A DNA stretch of 64,000 nt from Mycolicibacterium peregrinum (GCF_002102345.1 NZ_LQPP01000030.1:62001-126000); one strand, 5' to 3'. Positions 17,539 to 25,528 are shown, counted from the stretch's first letter. Translations and numbers: made by a program. The notes: a model not told the origin generated them from the letters alone.

Positions 17539-18723
17539 TCAGGCGCGCGGCACGCCGAGGGTTCGGGTGAAGCCCTCCGGAACCAGGATGTCCTCCGGCG
17601 TCAGGTCGTGGATCGACGACTTGCCCAACCCGCGCAGCGCGGAGTCGATTCCGCCGCTCAGGATGTCCAGCACGTTCTCGACACCCGCCTGGCCGTTGGC
17701 GGCCAGACCCCACAGATAGGCGCGGCCGATCATGACGGCCCGGGCACCGAGCGCCACGGCCTTGACGACATCGCTACCCCGGCGGATCCCGCCGTCCAGC
17801 AAAACCTCGACCTGATCCCCCACCGCGTCGGCGATGGCGGGCAGGCAGCGGATCGCCGCGGGCGTGCCGTCCAGGTTGTTGCCGCCGTGATTGGACACCG
17901 TGATCGCCGAAACACCCGCATCCACGGCACGTTTGGCGTCGTCAACGCGCACCATGCCCTTGAGCAGGAAAGGACCGCCCCACTGCTCCCGCAACCAGGC
18001 GATGTCCTCCCAGGTCGGGGGCGGGGTACCCATCCACTGTCCGTAGGCCTCGAAGAACGTCGGCCCCGGCTCGCCGGCGCGACCCTGGTTCGGCACCCGC
18101 AGGTCCGGCGGACGCAGGTGCTTACCGAAGCTCCACAGCCAGCGCGGCTTGGTGAGCACCTCCGGAGACATCCGCAGCATCGTGCGCAGGTCCATTCGCT
18201 CCGGGATCTTCGGGCTACCCCAGTCGCGGCCGTGGCTGAAGCTCCAGTCGGTCGTGGCGATGAGCCCGACGGCGCCGGCGTCCTTGGCCCGCTGCACGCG
18301 CTCGGCGATCTCGTCGCGCGACCCGAGCCAGTAGATCTGGAAGAAGATCTTGTCGTTGACGGCGGTGACTTCCTCCATCGGCTTGCTGGCGAAGGAGGAC
18401 AGCCCCATGGCCGTGCCGCGTGCCGCGGCGGCCCGGGCGACGGCCACCTCACCGTCGGGGTCGACGGCCTGCACGCCGGTCGGCGAGATGATGACGGGCA
18501 TCGAAATGTCCTGCCCCATCACCGTTGTCGCCATCTCACGCTTCTCCGTTGCACCCACCACGTGCGGCGCGAAACCGAGCTCGGCGAACGACTCCACGTT
18601 GTCAGAGACCGTCACGCCCTTCTCGCTGGCAGAGATCAGCGACGAGTAGGCGGACTTGGGCAGCCGCTTCTTCGCCCGCTGCTGGGCGATGGCGACGGTC
18701 TCGAACCAGGTATCACGAGCCAT
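17539..18723 (-). CDS. mftD: Pre-mycofactocin synthase MftD (FMN-dependent)
   Basis: The 394-residue protein is of the FMN-dependent alpha-hydroxyacid oxidase fold. The catalytic-base motif is SNHGGNNLDGTPA with His279. The usual HGGRQ of lactate oxidases is HGGNN here, which fits the MftD subfamily acting on an amine. The FMN phosphate site LLDGGIRRGSDVVKA and ARAVMIGRAYLWG follow. MftD oxidatively deaminates AHDP to premycofactocin. ATG 18721-18723 lies 4 bp after the mftC stop. Confidence 0.94.
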   Translation of the reverse strand: MARDTWFETVAIAQQRAKKRLPKSAYSSLISASEKGVTVSDNVESFAELGFAPHVVGATEKREMATTVMGQDISMPVIISPTGVQAVDPDGEVAVARAAAARGTAMGLSSFASKPMEEVTAVNDKIFFQIYWLGSRDEIAERVQRAKDAGAVGLIATTDWSFSHGRDWGSPKIPERMDLRTMLRMSPEVLTKPRWLWSFGKHLRPPDLRVPNQGRAGEPGPTFFEAYGQWMGTPPPTWEDIAWLREQWGGPFLLKGMVRVDDAKRAVDAGVSAITVSNHGGNNLDGTPAAIRCLPAIADAVGDQVEVLLDGGIRRGSDVVKAVALGARAVMIGRAYLWGLAANGQAGVENVLDILSGGIDSALRGLGKSSIHDLTPEDILVPEGFTRTLGVPRA

Positions 18724-18727
18724 GGAG

Positions 18728-19930
18728 TTACACCGGACTTTCGTTACAGATGCGGGCGGGCGGCTTGGTCAGCAACTTCAGTGCCACCGGGCCCTGCTTG
18801 GTGCCGCGGGAGTGATCGCCGCTGGGCTTGGGTTTGATGCGCTCGGCCGCCAGGGCCGGCTCGCCCCAGCCTTCGACACACTCGGGATCCGGCCCGTCCA
18901 TCGGCAGACCGGTGAAGAACTTGGCAGCCATGCAGCCGCCGCGGCAGGCGTCGTAGTGCCCGCAGCCGCTGCAGGCGCCGGCCGACTGGGGCTCGCGCAG
19001 CTCACGGAAAAGCGGGGAGTTCTGCCAGACGTTCTGGAAGCCGGCACCGAAACCGGTGTCTTCCAGAATGTTTCCGGCCAGGAACTTGTCGTGGATGGCG
19101 AACGGGCAGGCATAGACGTCGCCCACCGGATCGATCAGGCACACCACCCGGCCGGCACCGCACAGGTTCAGTCCGGCCAGTGCACCGGGCTCACCCAGCC
19201 CCGACAGGTGGAAGAACGAGTCACCGGTAAGCACCCGTTCACCGTGGGCGACCAACCAGTTGTACAGCTGGCGCTGCTGATCCGGGGTCGGGTGCAGCTC
19301 ATCCCAGACATCGGCGCCACGGCCCGACGGACGCAGGCGCGTGATCCGCAGCGTGGCACCGTAGCGGTCCGCCAACGCCTTGAACTCGTCGAGCTGATCG
19401 ACGTTGTGGCGGGTGACCACCACCGAGATCTTGGCATCCGAAAAGCCCGCGGCGGCAAGGTTTTCCAGCGCCCGCACGGCCATGTCGAACGAGCCCTTGC
19501 CGCGCACCGCGTCGTTGACCTCGGCATTGGCGCCGTCCAGGGAGATCTGCACGTCGACGTAGTCGCTGGCGGCGAGTTTCGCGGCCACCTCGGGCGTGAT
19601 GCGCACCCCGTTGGTCGAGAACTTGACGCCGACGTGATGGGCGGTCGCGTAATCGACGAGTTCCCAGAAGTCCGGGCGTACAGTCGGTTCCCCACCGCCG
19701 ATGTTCACGTAGAACACCTGCATGCGTTCCAGCTCGTCGATGATGTCCTTGCACTGCTGCGTGGACAGTTCACGAGGATCGCGCTTCCCCGACGAGGACA
19801 GGCAGTGCACACACGCCAGGTTGCAAGCGTAGGTGAGCTCCCAGGTCAGGCAGATGGGGGCGTCGAGTCCGTGTTCGAACTGCTCGACGAGCCTTGGAAC
19901 AGGCGTGCGCGCGGGCGCAACAGAAGTCAT
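18728..19930 (-). CDS. mftC: Mycofactocin radical SAM maturase MftC
   Basis: This 400-residue radical SAM/SPASM protein has the cluster motif CNLACVHC (Cys36, Cys40, Cys43). The C-terminal SPASM region carries the auxiliary-cluster cysteines: LCGAGRVVCLIDPVGDVYACPF and later CSGCGHYDACRGGCMAAKFF. MftC decarboxylates the C-terminal Tyr of MftA and then cross-links it to Val. The start ATG 19928-19930 overlaps the mftB stop by 4 bp; the frame is open far upstream but through mftB and mftA. The protein begins MTSVAPARTPVPRL. Confidence 0.96.
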   Translation of the reverse strand: MTSVAPARTPVPRLVEQFEHGLDAPICLTWELTYACNLACVHCLSSSGKRDPRELSTQQCKDIIDELERMQVFYVNIGGGEPTVRPDFWELVDYATAHHVGVKFSTNGVRITPEVAAKLAASDYVDVQISLDGANAEVNDAVRGKGSFDMAVRALENLAAAGFSDAKISVVVTRHNVDQLDEFKALADRYGATLRITRLRPSGRGADVWDELHPTPDQQRQLYNWLVAHGERVLTGDSFFHLSGLGEPGALAGLNLCGAGRVVCLIDPVGDVYACPFAIHDKFLAGNILEDTGFGAGFQNVWQNSPLFRELREPQSAGACSGCGHYDACRGGCMAAKFFTGLPMDGPDPECVEGWGEPALAAERIKPKPSGDHSRGTKQGPVALKLLTKPPARICNESPV

Positions 19931-20241
19931 TGTGGATTCCCGGGGATGAGCATCTTCGAGGACACCAGCACGCTCAGCGCGTGCAGGTAAGGGCCTTGGT
20001 CGGAGTCGGCTATGCCGACAGCGCGACACGCGGACCGGGCGTCGGGGTGGTCCGCCAGTGAGTTGACCACCTCGACGACCGTCCGGTTCTTCAGAAACGA
20101 CAGCTTGCGGGTTCCGAAGTGATACAGCAGGGCACCGAACGGCTCCGGCCGCACCGCCACCTGGTGGTGCAACCGCCAGCTGACATTCGGGTCGAAGACG
20201 ACGCCGACGTGCCCGGCCGTATCGGCAACCTGTGTAGACAC
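19927..20241 (-). CDS. mftB: Mycofactocin biosynthesis chaperone MftB (RRE domain)
   Basis: The 104-residue protein is the PqqD-like peptide-recognition chaperone that presents MftA to MftC. The sequence VGVVFDPNVSWRLHHQVAVRPEPFGALLYHFGTRKLSFL forms the typical winged-helix RRE start, followed by TVVEVVNSLADHP. The start was placed at GTG 20239-20241, 2 bp after the mftA stop. The longer open frame would read through mftA in another phase. Confidence 0.94.
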   Translation of the reverse strand: MSTQVADTAGHVGVVFDPNVSWRLHHQVAVRPEPFGALLYHFGTRKLSFLKNRTVVEVVNSLADHPDARSACRAVGIADSDQGPYLHALSVLVSSKMLIPGNPQ

Positions 20242-20243
20242 GG

Positions 20244-20339
20244 TCAGTAAACCCCGCACATGCCGTCGATCGAGACCTCTTCGACGAGCGTCTCGGTGAC
20301 GAGCTGGGTTTCGGTTTCGGCCTGCGGGTTCTGATCCAT
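20244..20339 (-). CDS. mftA: Mycofactocin precursor peptide MftA
   Basis: This 31-residue ribosomal peptide ends IDGMCGVY, the invariant tail of MftA. The last Val-Tyr dipeptide becomes the cofactor, and the Gly before it is the MftE cleavage site. The leader part is acidic and rich in Gln, Glu and Thr. ATG 20337-20339 is preceded by AGGAAAGG at a good distance. The gene is too short for most gene finders but is certain from its tail and its place before mftB and mftC. Confidence 0.96.
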   Translation of the reverse strand: MDQNPQAETETQLVTETLVEEVSIDGMCGVY

Positions 20340-20376
20340 GAATCGCACCTTTCCTGTAACTGTGGGTCTCGACAAT

Positions 20377-20398
20377 TGTGACCTGAGTCGCAAGAATA
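20377..20398 (-). promoter_or_regulatory. Probable mftA promoter with MftR operator-like palindrome
   Basis: On the minus strand a -10 box TATTCT (20393-20398) is followed directly by the imperfect palindrome TGCGAC-TCAG-GTCACA (20377-20392; arms differ at one base). The predicted start site falls inside the palindrome, a classic place for a repressor. The region lies between mftA and the divergent mftR. No good -35 box was found. Confidence 0.5.
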
Positions 20399-20432
20399 TG
20401 GCATCGAGTGCACAAATGGAAGGGCGGGTTTT

Positions 20433-21038
20433 ATGCGGCAGGGATCCGGGCCCCGCGTCGGCAGGCGCCCGTCCACCACACAGGACCACATCACCGACGT
20501 CGCGCTGGCATTGTTCGCCGCCCACGGCTTCGACGAGGTGAGCGTCGACGACGTGGCCAAAGCCGCCGGCATCGCGCGACGCACGCTGTTCCGCTACTAC
20601 GCCTCCAAGAACGCCATCCCCTGGGGAGACTTCGACGCCCACCTCCAACACCTGCGCGACCTACTCGCCGCGCTGAGCTCCGAGATCCCCCTGGCCGATG
20701 CTCTGCGCGAAGCACTGCTGTCGTTCAACACCTACGACGCCCAGGAGATGGCCCAACACCGCCTGCGTATGCGCGTCATTCTGGAAACCGCAGGACTGCA
20801 GGCATATTCGATGACGATGTACGCCGGATGGCGTGAGGTCATCGCCACCTACGTGGCGCAACGCATCGGCGCGACCCCCGGGGACCTGATGCCCCAGACC
20901 GTCGGATGGCTGATGCTCGGAGTAGCGCTCTCGGCCTACGAACACTGGCTTGCCGACGAGTCCGTCGCATTGCCGGACGCCATCGGCCGGGCCTTCGAAG
21001 TGGCGCGCCCCGGGTTGGAGGGGCTAGCCCCGCAGTAA
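20433..21038 (+). CDS. mftR: Mycofactocin system transcriptional regulator MftR (TetR family)
   Basis: The 201-residue TetR protein has the helix-turn-helix DVALALFAAHGFDEVSVDDVAKAAGIARRTLFRYYASK at about 22-59, with the FRYYASKNAIPWGDF stretch characteristic of MftR. MftR represses the mft operon and is reported to respond to long-chain acyl-CoA. It is divergent from mftA with a 93-bp intergenic region holding the palindrome at 20377-20392. The 3' end overlaps the convergent dioxygenase-like gene by 15 bp. ATG 20433 follows a purine-rich stretch (GGAAGGGCGGG). Confidence 0.93.
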   Translation: MRQGSGPRVGRRPSTTQDHITDVALALFAAHGFDEVSVDDVAKAAGIARRTLFRYYASKNAIPWGDFDAHLQHLRDLLAALSSEIPLADALREALLSFNTYDAQEMAQHRLRMRVILETAGLQAYSMTMYAGWREVIATYVAQRIGATPGDLMPQTVGWLMLGVALSAYEHWLADESVALPDAIGRAFEVARPGLEGLAPQ

Positions 21039-21767
21039 CCCGCCCCACGCTGCCGCCAGTGCCGCCGGGCCCTGCGGACCGAGCCTCTCGGTGAGCATGA
21101 TCGGCGCCTGCGACATGAAACGCGGTGCGCGACCGCGATGTACATCGGCGGCATGCGCGGTGAACGGATGCAGCACGTACATATCGCCGGGTCGGCCCGT
21201 CGCATGGGCCACCGGACAGGCTCGGCTGGCCACATCCACCATGGCACCGGCCTCGATGAACTCGACGGGGTCGGGCCCGAGCACCCGGGCGATGTCGCGA
21301 TGCGAACCCACCCGGATCCGCGTCGGCGCGTCGTCGGGTCCCACCTCGGACAGCAGGGTCAGCACCAGCACGGTGTGCGGACGCCCGCTGACCGCCCACT
21401 CCCCGCCCGGCAGCGGGGTGTTGGCGTCGACGTGCCAGCCTCGGTCCTCTGCGGGCGGATCGACCGGGAACCGCACCGGGATGTTGCCCAGGGCCCCACG
21501 CGGCAGCCAACCTCCTCGGCCACAGATCGCGTCGAGGGCATCGGTGAGCGCTACGTTGTCCACGAGTTGCCGGAACGGACCAGCCCCGGTCAGATCGGCC
21601 GTCCACACCACCGCACTCGCCCACGACGCGGGCTCATCCGGAGACAGTCCGATCTGCGTCCAGAGCAGATCCCGGGCGGCAGCGGCGATTTCGGCCGGCG
21701 CGGCCTGTTCGACCTTGACGAACCCGTCCCGCTTGAACACCTCGACGTCCACCACGCCGACCACCAT
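21024..21767 (-). CDS. Phytanoyl-CoA dioxygenase family protein
   Basis: The 247-residue protein fits the PhyH family of Fe(II)/2-oxoglutarate oxygenases. The HxD metal pair is in RGWHVDANTP, and the distal His is in YVLHPFTAHAADVHRG followed by APRFMSQAPI, whose Arg would bind 2-oxoglutarate. N-terminal DVEVFKRDGFVKVEQ is typical of the family. The substrate is unknown; in bacteria these enzymes hydroxylate many small molecules as well as acyl-CoAs. It converges on mftR and is divergent from the sigma-factor gene. Confidence 0.8.
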   Translation of the reverse strand: MVVGVVDVEVFKRDGFVKVEQAAPAEIAAAARDLLWTQIGLSPDEPASWASAVVWTADLTGAGPFRQLVDNVALTDALDAICGRGGWLPRGALGNIPVRFPVDPPAEDRGWHVDANTPLPGGEWAVSGRPHTVLVLTLLSEVGPDDAPTRIRVGSHRDIARVLGPDPVEFIEAGAMVDVASRACPVAHATGRPGDMYVLHPFTAHAADVHRGRAPRFMSQAPIMLTERLGPQGPAALAAAWGGLLRG

Positions 21768-21861
21768 GACGCAACTCCCCTGACCGGCGCCAATGGTTTT
21801 CCGGCGAAAAAACTTCGCCCAAGACCGTCGGAGTGTGGTGCCCGGCGGCGACGATAAGGGT

Positions 21862-22377
21862 GTGAGCGCCGAAACAGACGCTCCGCGGGCGCTGCTGAGG
21901 TGCTACGACGAGGCCCTGCCGGCGGTGTACGGCTACTTCGTACGCCGCTGCGGTGACCGCGGAACCGCCGAAGACCTGACGTCGGAGACGTTTTTGGCCG
22001 CCATGGACGCGGCCCGCAGACCGTCGCCGCCGCAGATCTCGGTGCCGTGGTTGATCGGGGTGGCCAGGCACAAACTCGCCGACCACTACCGCCGCCGCCA
22101 CGACCGGTTCACCGTGCCGGTGGCCGAACTGCCCGAACCGGTGGACCCGGCCGATGACTGGGACGCCGAACTGGATCGCATTGTCGCCGAAGCTGTTCTG
22201 GCCCGGCTGCCCGAACAGCACCGCACCGTGCTGGCCCTGCGTTACCTCGACGACTGCTCGGTGGGTGAATGCGCCGAGCTGATCGGGCGCACGGTGCACG
22301 CCACCGAGGCCCTGCTGGTCCGGGCCCGCCGAGCCTTCAGAGCCCAGTACCCGACACCGGAGGGAGGGACGTCGTGA
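21862..22377 (+). CDS. ECF-type RNA polymerase sigma factor
   Basis: The 171-residue protein has sigma region 2 (LLRCYDEALPAVYGYFVRRCGDRGTAEDLTSETFLAAM) and region 4 (VLARLPEQHRTVLALRYLDDCSVGECAELIGRTVHATEALLVRARRAFR), with the short linker of ECF factors. The start was set at GTG 21862; an in-frame ATG at 21793 would add 23 residues without family likeness. Its stop overlaps the GTG of the following VOC gene by 4 bp (GTGA), so the two are translationally coupled. No classical anti-sigma gene is present, so the partner gene or an unlinked factor may control it. Confidence 0.85.
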   Translation: MSAETDAPRALLRCYDEALPAVYGYFVRRCGDRGTAEDLTSETFLAAMDAARRPSPPQISVPWLIGVARHKLADHYRRRHDRFTVPVAELPEPVDPADDWDAELDRIVAEAVLARLPEQHRTVLALRYLDDCSVGECAELIGRTVHATEALLVRARRAFRAQYPTPEGGTS

Positions 22378-23654
22378 TCAACAGCCACGATCCGTTGACC
22401 GTGCTCAGCGGCGACGACCCACCGGTCTCCCCCGACCCGGCGTTCGCCGCCCGGCTGCTCGCGCGGCTGGAATCGGCGCTCACCCTTCCCGAACGCACCG
22501 AAGGAGTTGACATGAGTGGAACCGAAACTGCCATCGCCGAACTCAACGAGCCCGCGGATGTTGCCGCGCCCACCCGCTCCGCCGTGGTGGCCTACCTGGC
22601 GGTCCCCGACGCCCGCGCCGCGATCGCGTGGTACATCGACGCGCTGGGTGCCGTCCAGGTCGGCGAGCCGATCGTCATGGACGACGGCCGTATCGGCCAC
22701 GCCGAGCTCGCGCTGGCCGGCGGGGTGTTCTACCTGGCCGACGAATACCCCGAGATCGGCCTGAAAGCGCCCGCCCCCCATGCCAATTCGGTGAGCCTGA
22801 TGCTGGAGGTGCCCGACACCGATGCGGCACTGGAGCGGGCCCGCACGCTGGGCGCACAGGTCCAGCGGGAACCGTACGAGAACTACGGCACCCGCAACGC
22901 GGCGATCATCGACCCATCCGGACACCGCTGGATGCTGTCCGGGCCTGCGACCGGAGCCGCGGTCCCCATCCAGCACGGCGACGTCGGATACGTCTCGGTG
23001 TGGGCCCCCGACGCCGCACGGGCCGCGGCCTTCTACGGCCACGTGCTTGGCTGGACCTACGACCCGGCCACCGGCCAGGTCACCAACACGCGACAGCCCA
23101 TCGGCATCTTCAGCGTCGCGGGCGCAGGCAACCTGTTCTGCTGCTACGCGGTGACCGACCTGGACGGAGCACGCGAGGCGATCCTCACCGGCGGCGGTCA
23201 ACCCGGCCAGACCCAGGAATTCGACTTCGGCACCGTGCTCGACGCCACCGATCCGGCGGGCACCCCGTTCGCGGTGTTCATGCCCGCACCGGGCACGCCA
23301 AGGCCGGAGCTGAACGGCGCAGGGCCAGGCGAGCTTTCGTACCTCACCTACGAGGTGCCCGACTCGACGGCGTTCAAGGAGTTCTACAGCCGGGTGTTCT
23401 TCTGGACCTTCGAACCCGGCCGGATCAACGACGGTTGGGGCGTACAGGGCAGCCAGCCGATGTCGGGCGTCGCCGGTAGCTCCGCGCAGGCCGTGACCGT
23501 GCCGATGTGGACGGTCGCCGATATCGACGCCGCGGTCGCCCGGGTCCGCGAGGCAGGCGGCACCGTGCTGCAGCAGCCGTCACGACAGGACTACGGCTTC
23601 ATGGCCGAATGCACCGACGACCAGGGTGTCCGGTTCTACCTCGGCCAGGTCTAG
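22374..23654 (+). CDS. VOC (glyoxalase-fold) protein with three modules, coupled to the sigma factor
   Basis: The protein has three VOC-like modules, starting at about AVVAYLAVPDARAAIAWYIDALG, DVGYVSVWAPDAARAAAFYGHVLGW and GELSYLTYEVPDSTAFKEFYSRVF. Two starts are credible. GTG 22374 (426 residues) overlaps the sigma stop by 4 bp. ATG 22512 (380 residues) has AAGGAG 6 bases upstream and is in the same frame. The extra 46 residues include PDPAFAARLLARLESAL, a predicted helix that could contact the sigma factor. VOC proteins bind metals and small ligands (bleomycin, glyoxal adducts, catechols); the ligand here is unknown. A ligand-sensing role for the sigma factor is my inference. Confidence 0.8.
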   Translation: MINSHDPLTVLSGDDPPVSPDPAFAARLLARLESALTLPERTEGVDMSGTETAIAELNEPADVAAPTRSAVVAYLAVPDARAAIAWYIDALGAVQVGEPIVMDDGRIGHAELALAGGVFYLADEYPEIGLKAPAPHANSVSLMLEVPDTDAALERARTLGAQVQREPYENYGTRNAAIIDPSGHRWMLSGPATGAAVPIQHGDVGYVSVWAPDAARAAAFYGHVLGWTYDPATGQVTNTRQPIGIFSVAGAGNLFCCYAVTDLDGAREAILTGGGQPGQTQEFDFGTVLDATDPAGTPFAVFMPAPGTPRPELNGAGPGELSYLTYEVPDSTAFKEFYSRVFFWTFEPGRINDGWGVQGSQPMSGVAGSSAQAVTVPMWTVADIDAAVARVREAGGTVLQQPSRQDYGFMAECTDDQGVRFYLGQV

Positions 23655-23655
23655 A

Positions 23656-23708
23656 GCGATTTGGGTGCGTCCAGTAACGCTGACTGTTACCGGACGCACC
23701 CAAATCGC
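23656..23708. terminator. Long bidirectional terminator hairpin
   Basis: The arm GCGATTTGGGTGCGTCC (23656-23672) pairs perfectly with 23692-23708. One mismatch and a further 5-bp stem (GTAAC/GTTAC) extend it, leaving a 7-nt loop. It begins one base after the VOC stop (23654) and ends 8 bp before the stop of the convergent reductase gene, so it probably serves both. A U-tract is weak on both sides. Confidence 0.75.
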
Positions 23709-23716
23709 GGAGAAGA

Positions 23717-24904
23717 TCAGCCCAAGACGTCGGAGATGGGCGCGCCCGCGGCGATCTTGCCGCGGGCCTTCATCACCTTGCCGGGCATGCCGCCGCCGAC
23801 CACGCCGACCACGACACCGTCGCGCTCGTAGAAGGCCAGGAACTTGCGGCCGTCGTCCTCGACCACGTGCACGACATCGTCGGCCTCGGGCTCACCGAGG
23901 CACTGGATCTTGACGTCGTACTGATCGCTCCAGAAGTACGGCACCGACACGACGGGCGAGGCCTCCTGGCCCAGGATCGCCGGCACCATGGCCCGCGCCT
24001 GATCGGCGACATTGCTCCAATGCTCAACGCGCGCTTGGTCACCCACGTGGTCGCGCCACGATGCGACATCGCCGATGGCCCACACGCCCGCAGCGCTGGA
24101 GCGGCCGACCTCGTCGCACACCACACCGTTGTCCAGCGCGATCCCGCTGCCCTCGAGCCACTCGACCGCCGGGTGCGAACCGATGCCGACCACCACCAGG
24201 TCCGCGTCGAGTTCGGTGCCGTCGCCCAGCACGACCTGCTCGACCTGGTCGGCGCCACGCACTTCGCTGACCCCGACACCGCAGCGCACGTCGACGCCCT
24301 CGGCCTGGTGCAACCGGGTCACCAGGGCCCCGATCTGCTCACCCAGCACCGAGGCCAGCGGGGTCGGCTGCGGCTCCACCAGCGTCACCTCGACACCGAG
24401 CTTGCGAAGGCTCGCGGCCACTTCGCAGCCGATGAAGCCGGCGCCCACCACCACGGCCCGCCGGGCCTTACCGGCGTGCTCCCGCAGCGCCATGCTCTCG
24501 TCGTAGTTGCGCAGCACGTGGATTCCGGCCAGGTCGCCGAAGGAGCGGATGCGCCTGGGCACCAGCCCGGTCGCGATGATCAGCTCGTCGTAGGCGACGT
24601 CGCTGCCGTCGGCCAGCTTCAGCGTCTTGGCAGCGGTGTCCACCGACTGGGCGGCGGAGCCGAGCCGCAGCGTGATGTTGTTCTCGGCGTAGAACTCGGC
24701 CGGCTTGAGGGTGACGTCGTCCGTCTCGGCGCGCAGCACCTCCTTGGACAGCGGCGGCCGATCGTAGGGCAGATGGTCCTCATCGCTGACGATCGTGATG
24801 GGCCCGCCGTACTCCGACCGGCGCAGCTGTTCGGCCGTCCGGGCCGCAGCCAGGCCGCCGCCGACGATGACGATGCCCGCTGCTGATCCCGTTGAAGTAG
24901 TCAC
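23717..24904 (-). CDS. FAD-dependent NAD(P)H:ferredoxin/rubredoxin reductase family protein
   Basis: The 395-residue protein has two dinucleotide-binding folds: IVIVGGGLAAARTAEQLR (FAD, about 11-28) and VVVGAGFIGCEVAASLRKLG (NAD, about 150). It also has the C-terminal FAD motif GVWAIGDVA. DRPPLSKEVL is typical of the ferredoxin/putidaredoxin reductase type that feeds P450s and ring-hydroxylating oxygenases. From memory it corresponds to the Rv0688 neighbourhood gene. The start is GTG 24902-24904. The partner is unknown; the P450 at 10318 is a possibility only. Confidence 0.87.
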   Translation of the reverse strand: MTTSTGSAAGIVIVGGGLAAARTAEQLRRSEYGGPITIVSDEDHLPYDRPPLSKEVLRAETDDVTLKPAEFYAENNITLRLGSAAQSVDTAAKTLKLADGSDVAYDELIIATGLVPRRIRSFGDLAGIHVLRNYDESMALREHAGKARRAVVVGAGFIGCEVAASLRKLGVEVTLVEPQPTPLASVLGEQIGALVTRLHQAEGVDVRCGVGVSEVRGADQVEQVVLGDGTELDADLVVVGIGSHPAVEWLEGSGIALDNGVVCDEVGRSSAAGVWAIGDVASWRDHVGDQARVEHWSNVADQARAMVPAILGQEASPVVSVPYFWSDQYDVKIQCLGEPEADDVVHVVEDDGRKFLAFYERDGVVVGVVGGGMPGKVMKARGKIAAGAPISDVLG

Positions 24905-24937
24905 GTGGGGTTTTTACACGATCGGGGTTAAACGTTG

Positions 24938-24949
24938 TAGGGCACCCTA
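24938..24949. promoter_or_regulatory. Palindrome upstream of the reductase gene
   Basis: TAGGG-CA-CCCTA lies 33 bp upstream of the reductase start and 25 bp past the lrp stop. The flanking AAACG and CGTTT extend the symmetry if two bases are bulged. It could be an operator or a weak terminator of the Lrp gene. Confidence 0.3.
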
Positions 24950-24974
24950 CGTTTGCGCAGGCCGATGACCTACG

Positions 24975-25421
24975 TCACGACCGGCCCCGGTCGATGACAT
25001 TGGTCAGCACCACGATGCTCTCGCTGCGCTCGATCCGGGCCGTCGAGCGGATGCGTTCCAGCGCCTCTTCGAGGTGGCGCATGTCGCGTGCCAGCACATG
25101 CAGGATCGCGTCGGCGGTACCGGTGACCGTGGCCGCACTGACCACCTCGGGAATGTCGATCCAGGCCGCGCGCAACTGATCCGGGGCGATCGTGCCCTGG
25201 CAGAACACCTGCACGTAAGCCTCGGTGCGCCACCCCAGCACGTTGCGGTCGATCACGGTGGTGAAGCCCCGGATCACCCCGTCGGACACCATCCGGTCCA
25301 CCCGGCGCTTCACCGCAGGAGCAGACAGGTTCACGCACTGTCCGATCTCGGCGAATGTCGCCCTGGCGTTCTCGGTGAGTTCGGCCAGGATCCGCTCGTC
25401 GGTGTCGTCCAGACGCTCCAT
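24975..25421 (-). CDS. Lrp/AsnC family transcriptional regulator
   Basis: The 148-residue protein has the N-terminal winged helix LDDTDERILAELTENARATFAEIGQCVNLSAPAVKRRVDRM and the C-terminal RAM ligand domain (AYVQVFCQGTIAPDQL to IVVLTNVIDRG). ATG 25419-25421 has GGAGG just upstream. It is divergent from the ddaH-rocD-rocE operon, and the intergenic region carries several GCAA half-sites, so it most likely senses arginine, ornithine or a related amino acid and controls that operon. From memory the same pairing occurs around Rv2324. Confidence 0.9.
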   Translation of the reverse strand: MERLDDTDERILAELTENARATFAEIGQCVNLSAPAVKRRVDRMVSDGVIRGFTTVIDRNVLGWRTEAYVQVFCQGTIAPDQLRAAWIDIPEVVSAATVTGTADAILHVLARDMRHLEEALERIRSTARIERSESIVVLTNVIDRGRS

Positions 25422-25433
25422 GTCGACCTCCAC

Positions 25434-25510
25434 GCAACAAACCGCCGCAATATGGCGTTTCGTGCAATATATCCCTGCCATAGACGCAACAAGAAGCGAT
25501 TGATTGCGTC
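25434..25510. promoter_or_regulatory. Cluster of Lrp-type half-sites
   Basis: GCAA occurs at 25434, 25447, 25464 and 25486, with the inverse TTGC at 25504. The last two form a perfect 7-bp inverted repeat GACGCAA (25483-25489) and TTGCGTC (25504-25510). Arrays of degenerate half-sites are usual for octameric Lrp/AsnC proteins. The array covers the whole divergent region up to the ddaH promoter. Confidence 0.55.
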
Positions 25511-25528
25511 AAGGCCGCTTCATATCGT
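25500..25528 (+). promoter_or_regulatory. Predicted sigma-A promoter giving a leaderless ddaH mRNA
   Basis: TTGATT (25500-25505) and TATCGT (25523-25528) are separated by an ideal 17-bp spacer. The -10 box ends 6 bp before ATG 25535, so transcription would start at or within a base of the start codon. No ribosome site is present, which agrees with a leaderless message, common in mycobacteria. The -35 box overlaps the Lrp inverted repeat. Confidence 0.6.
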
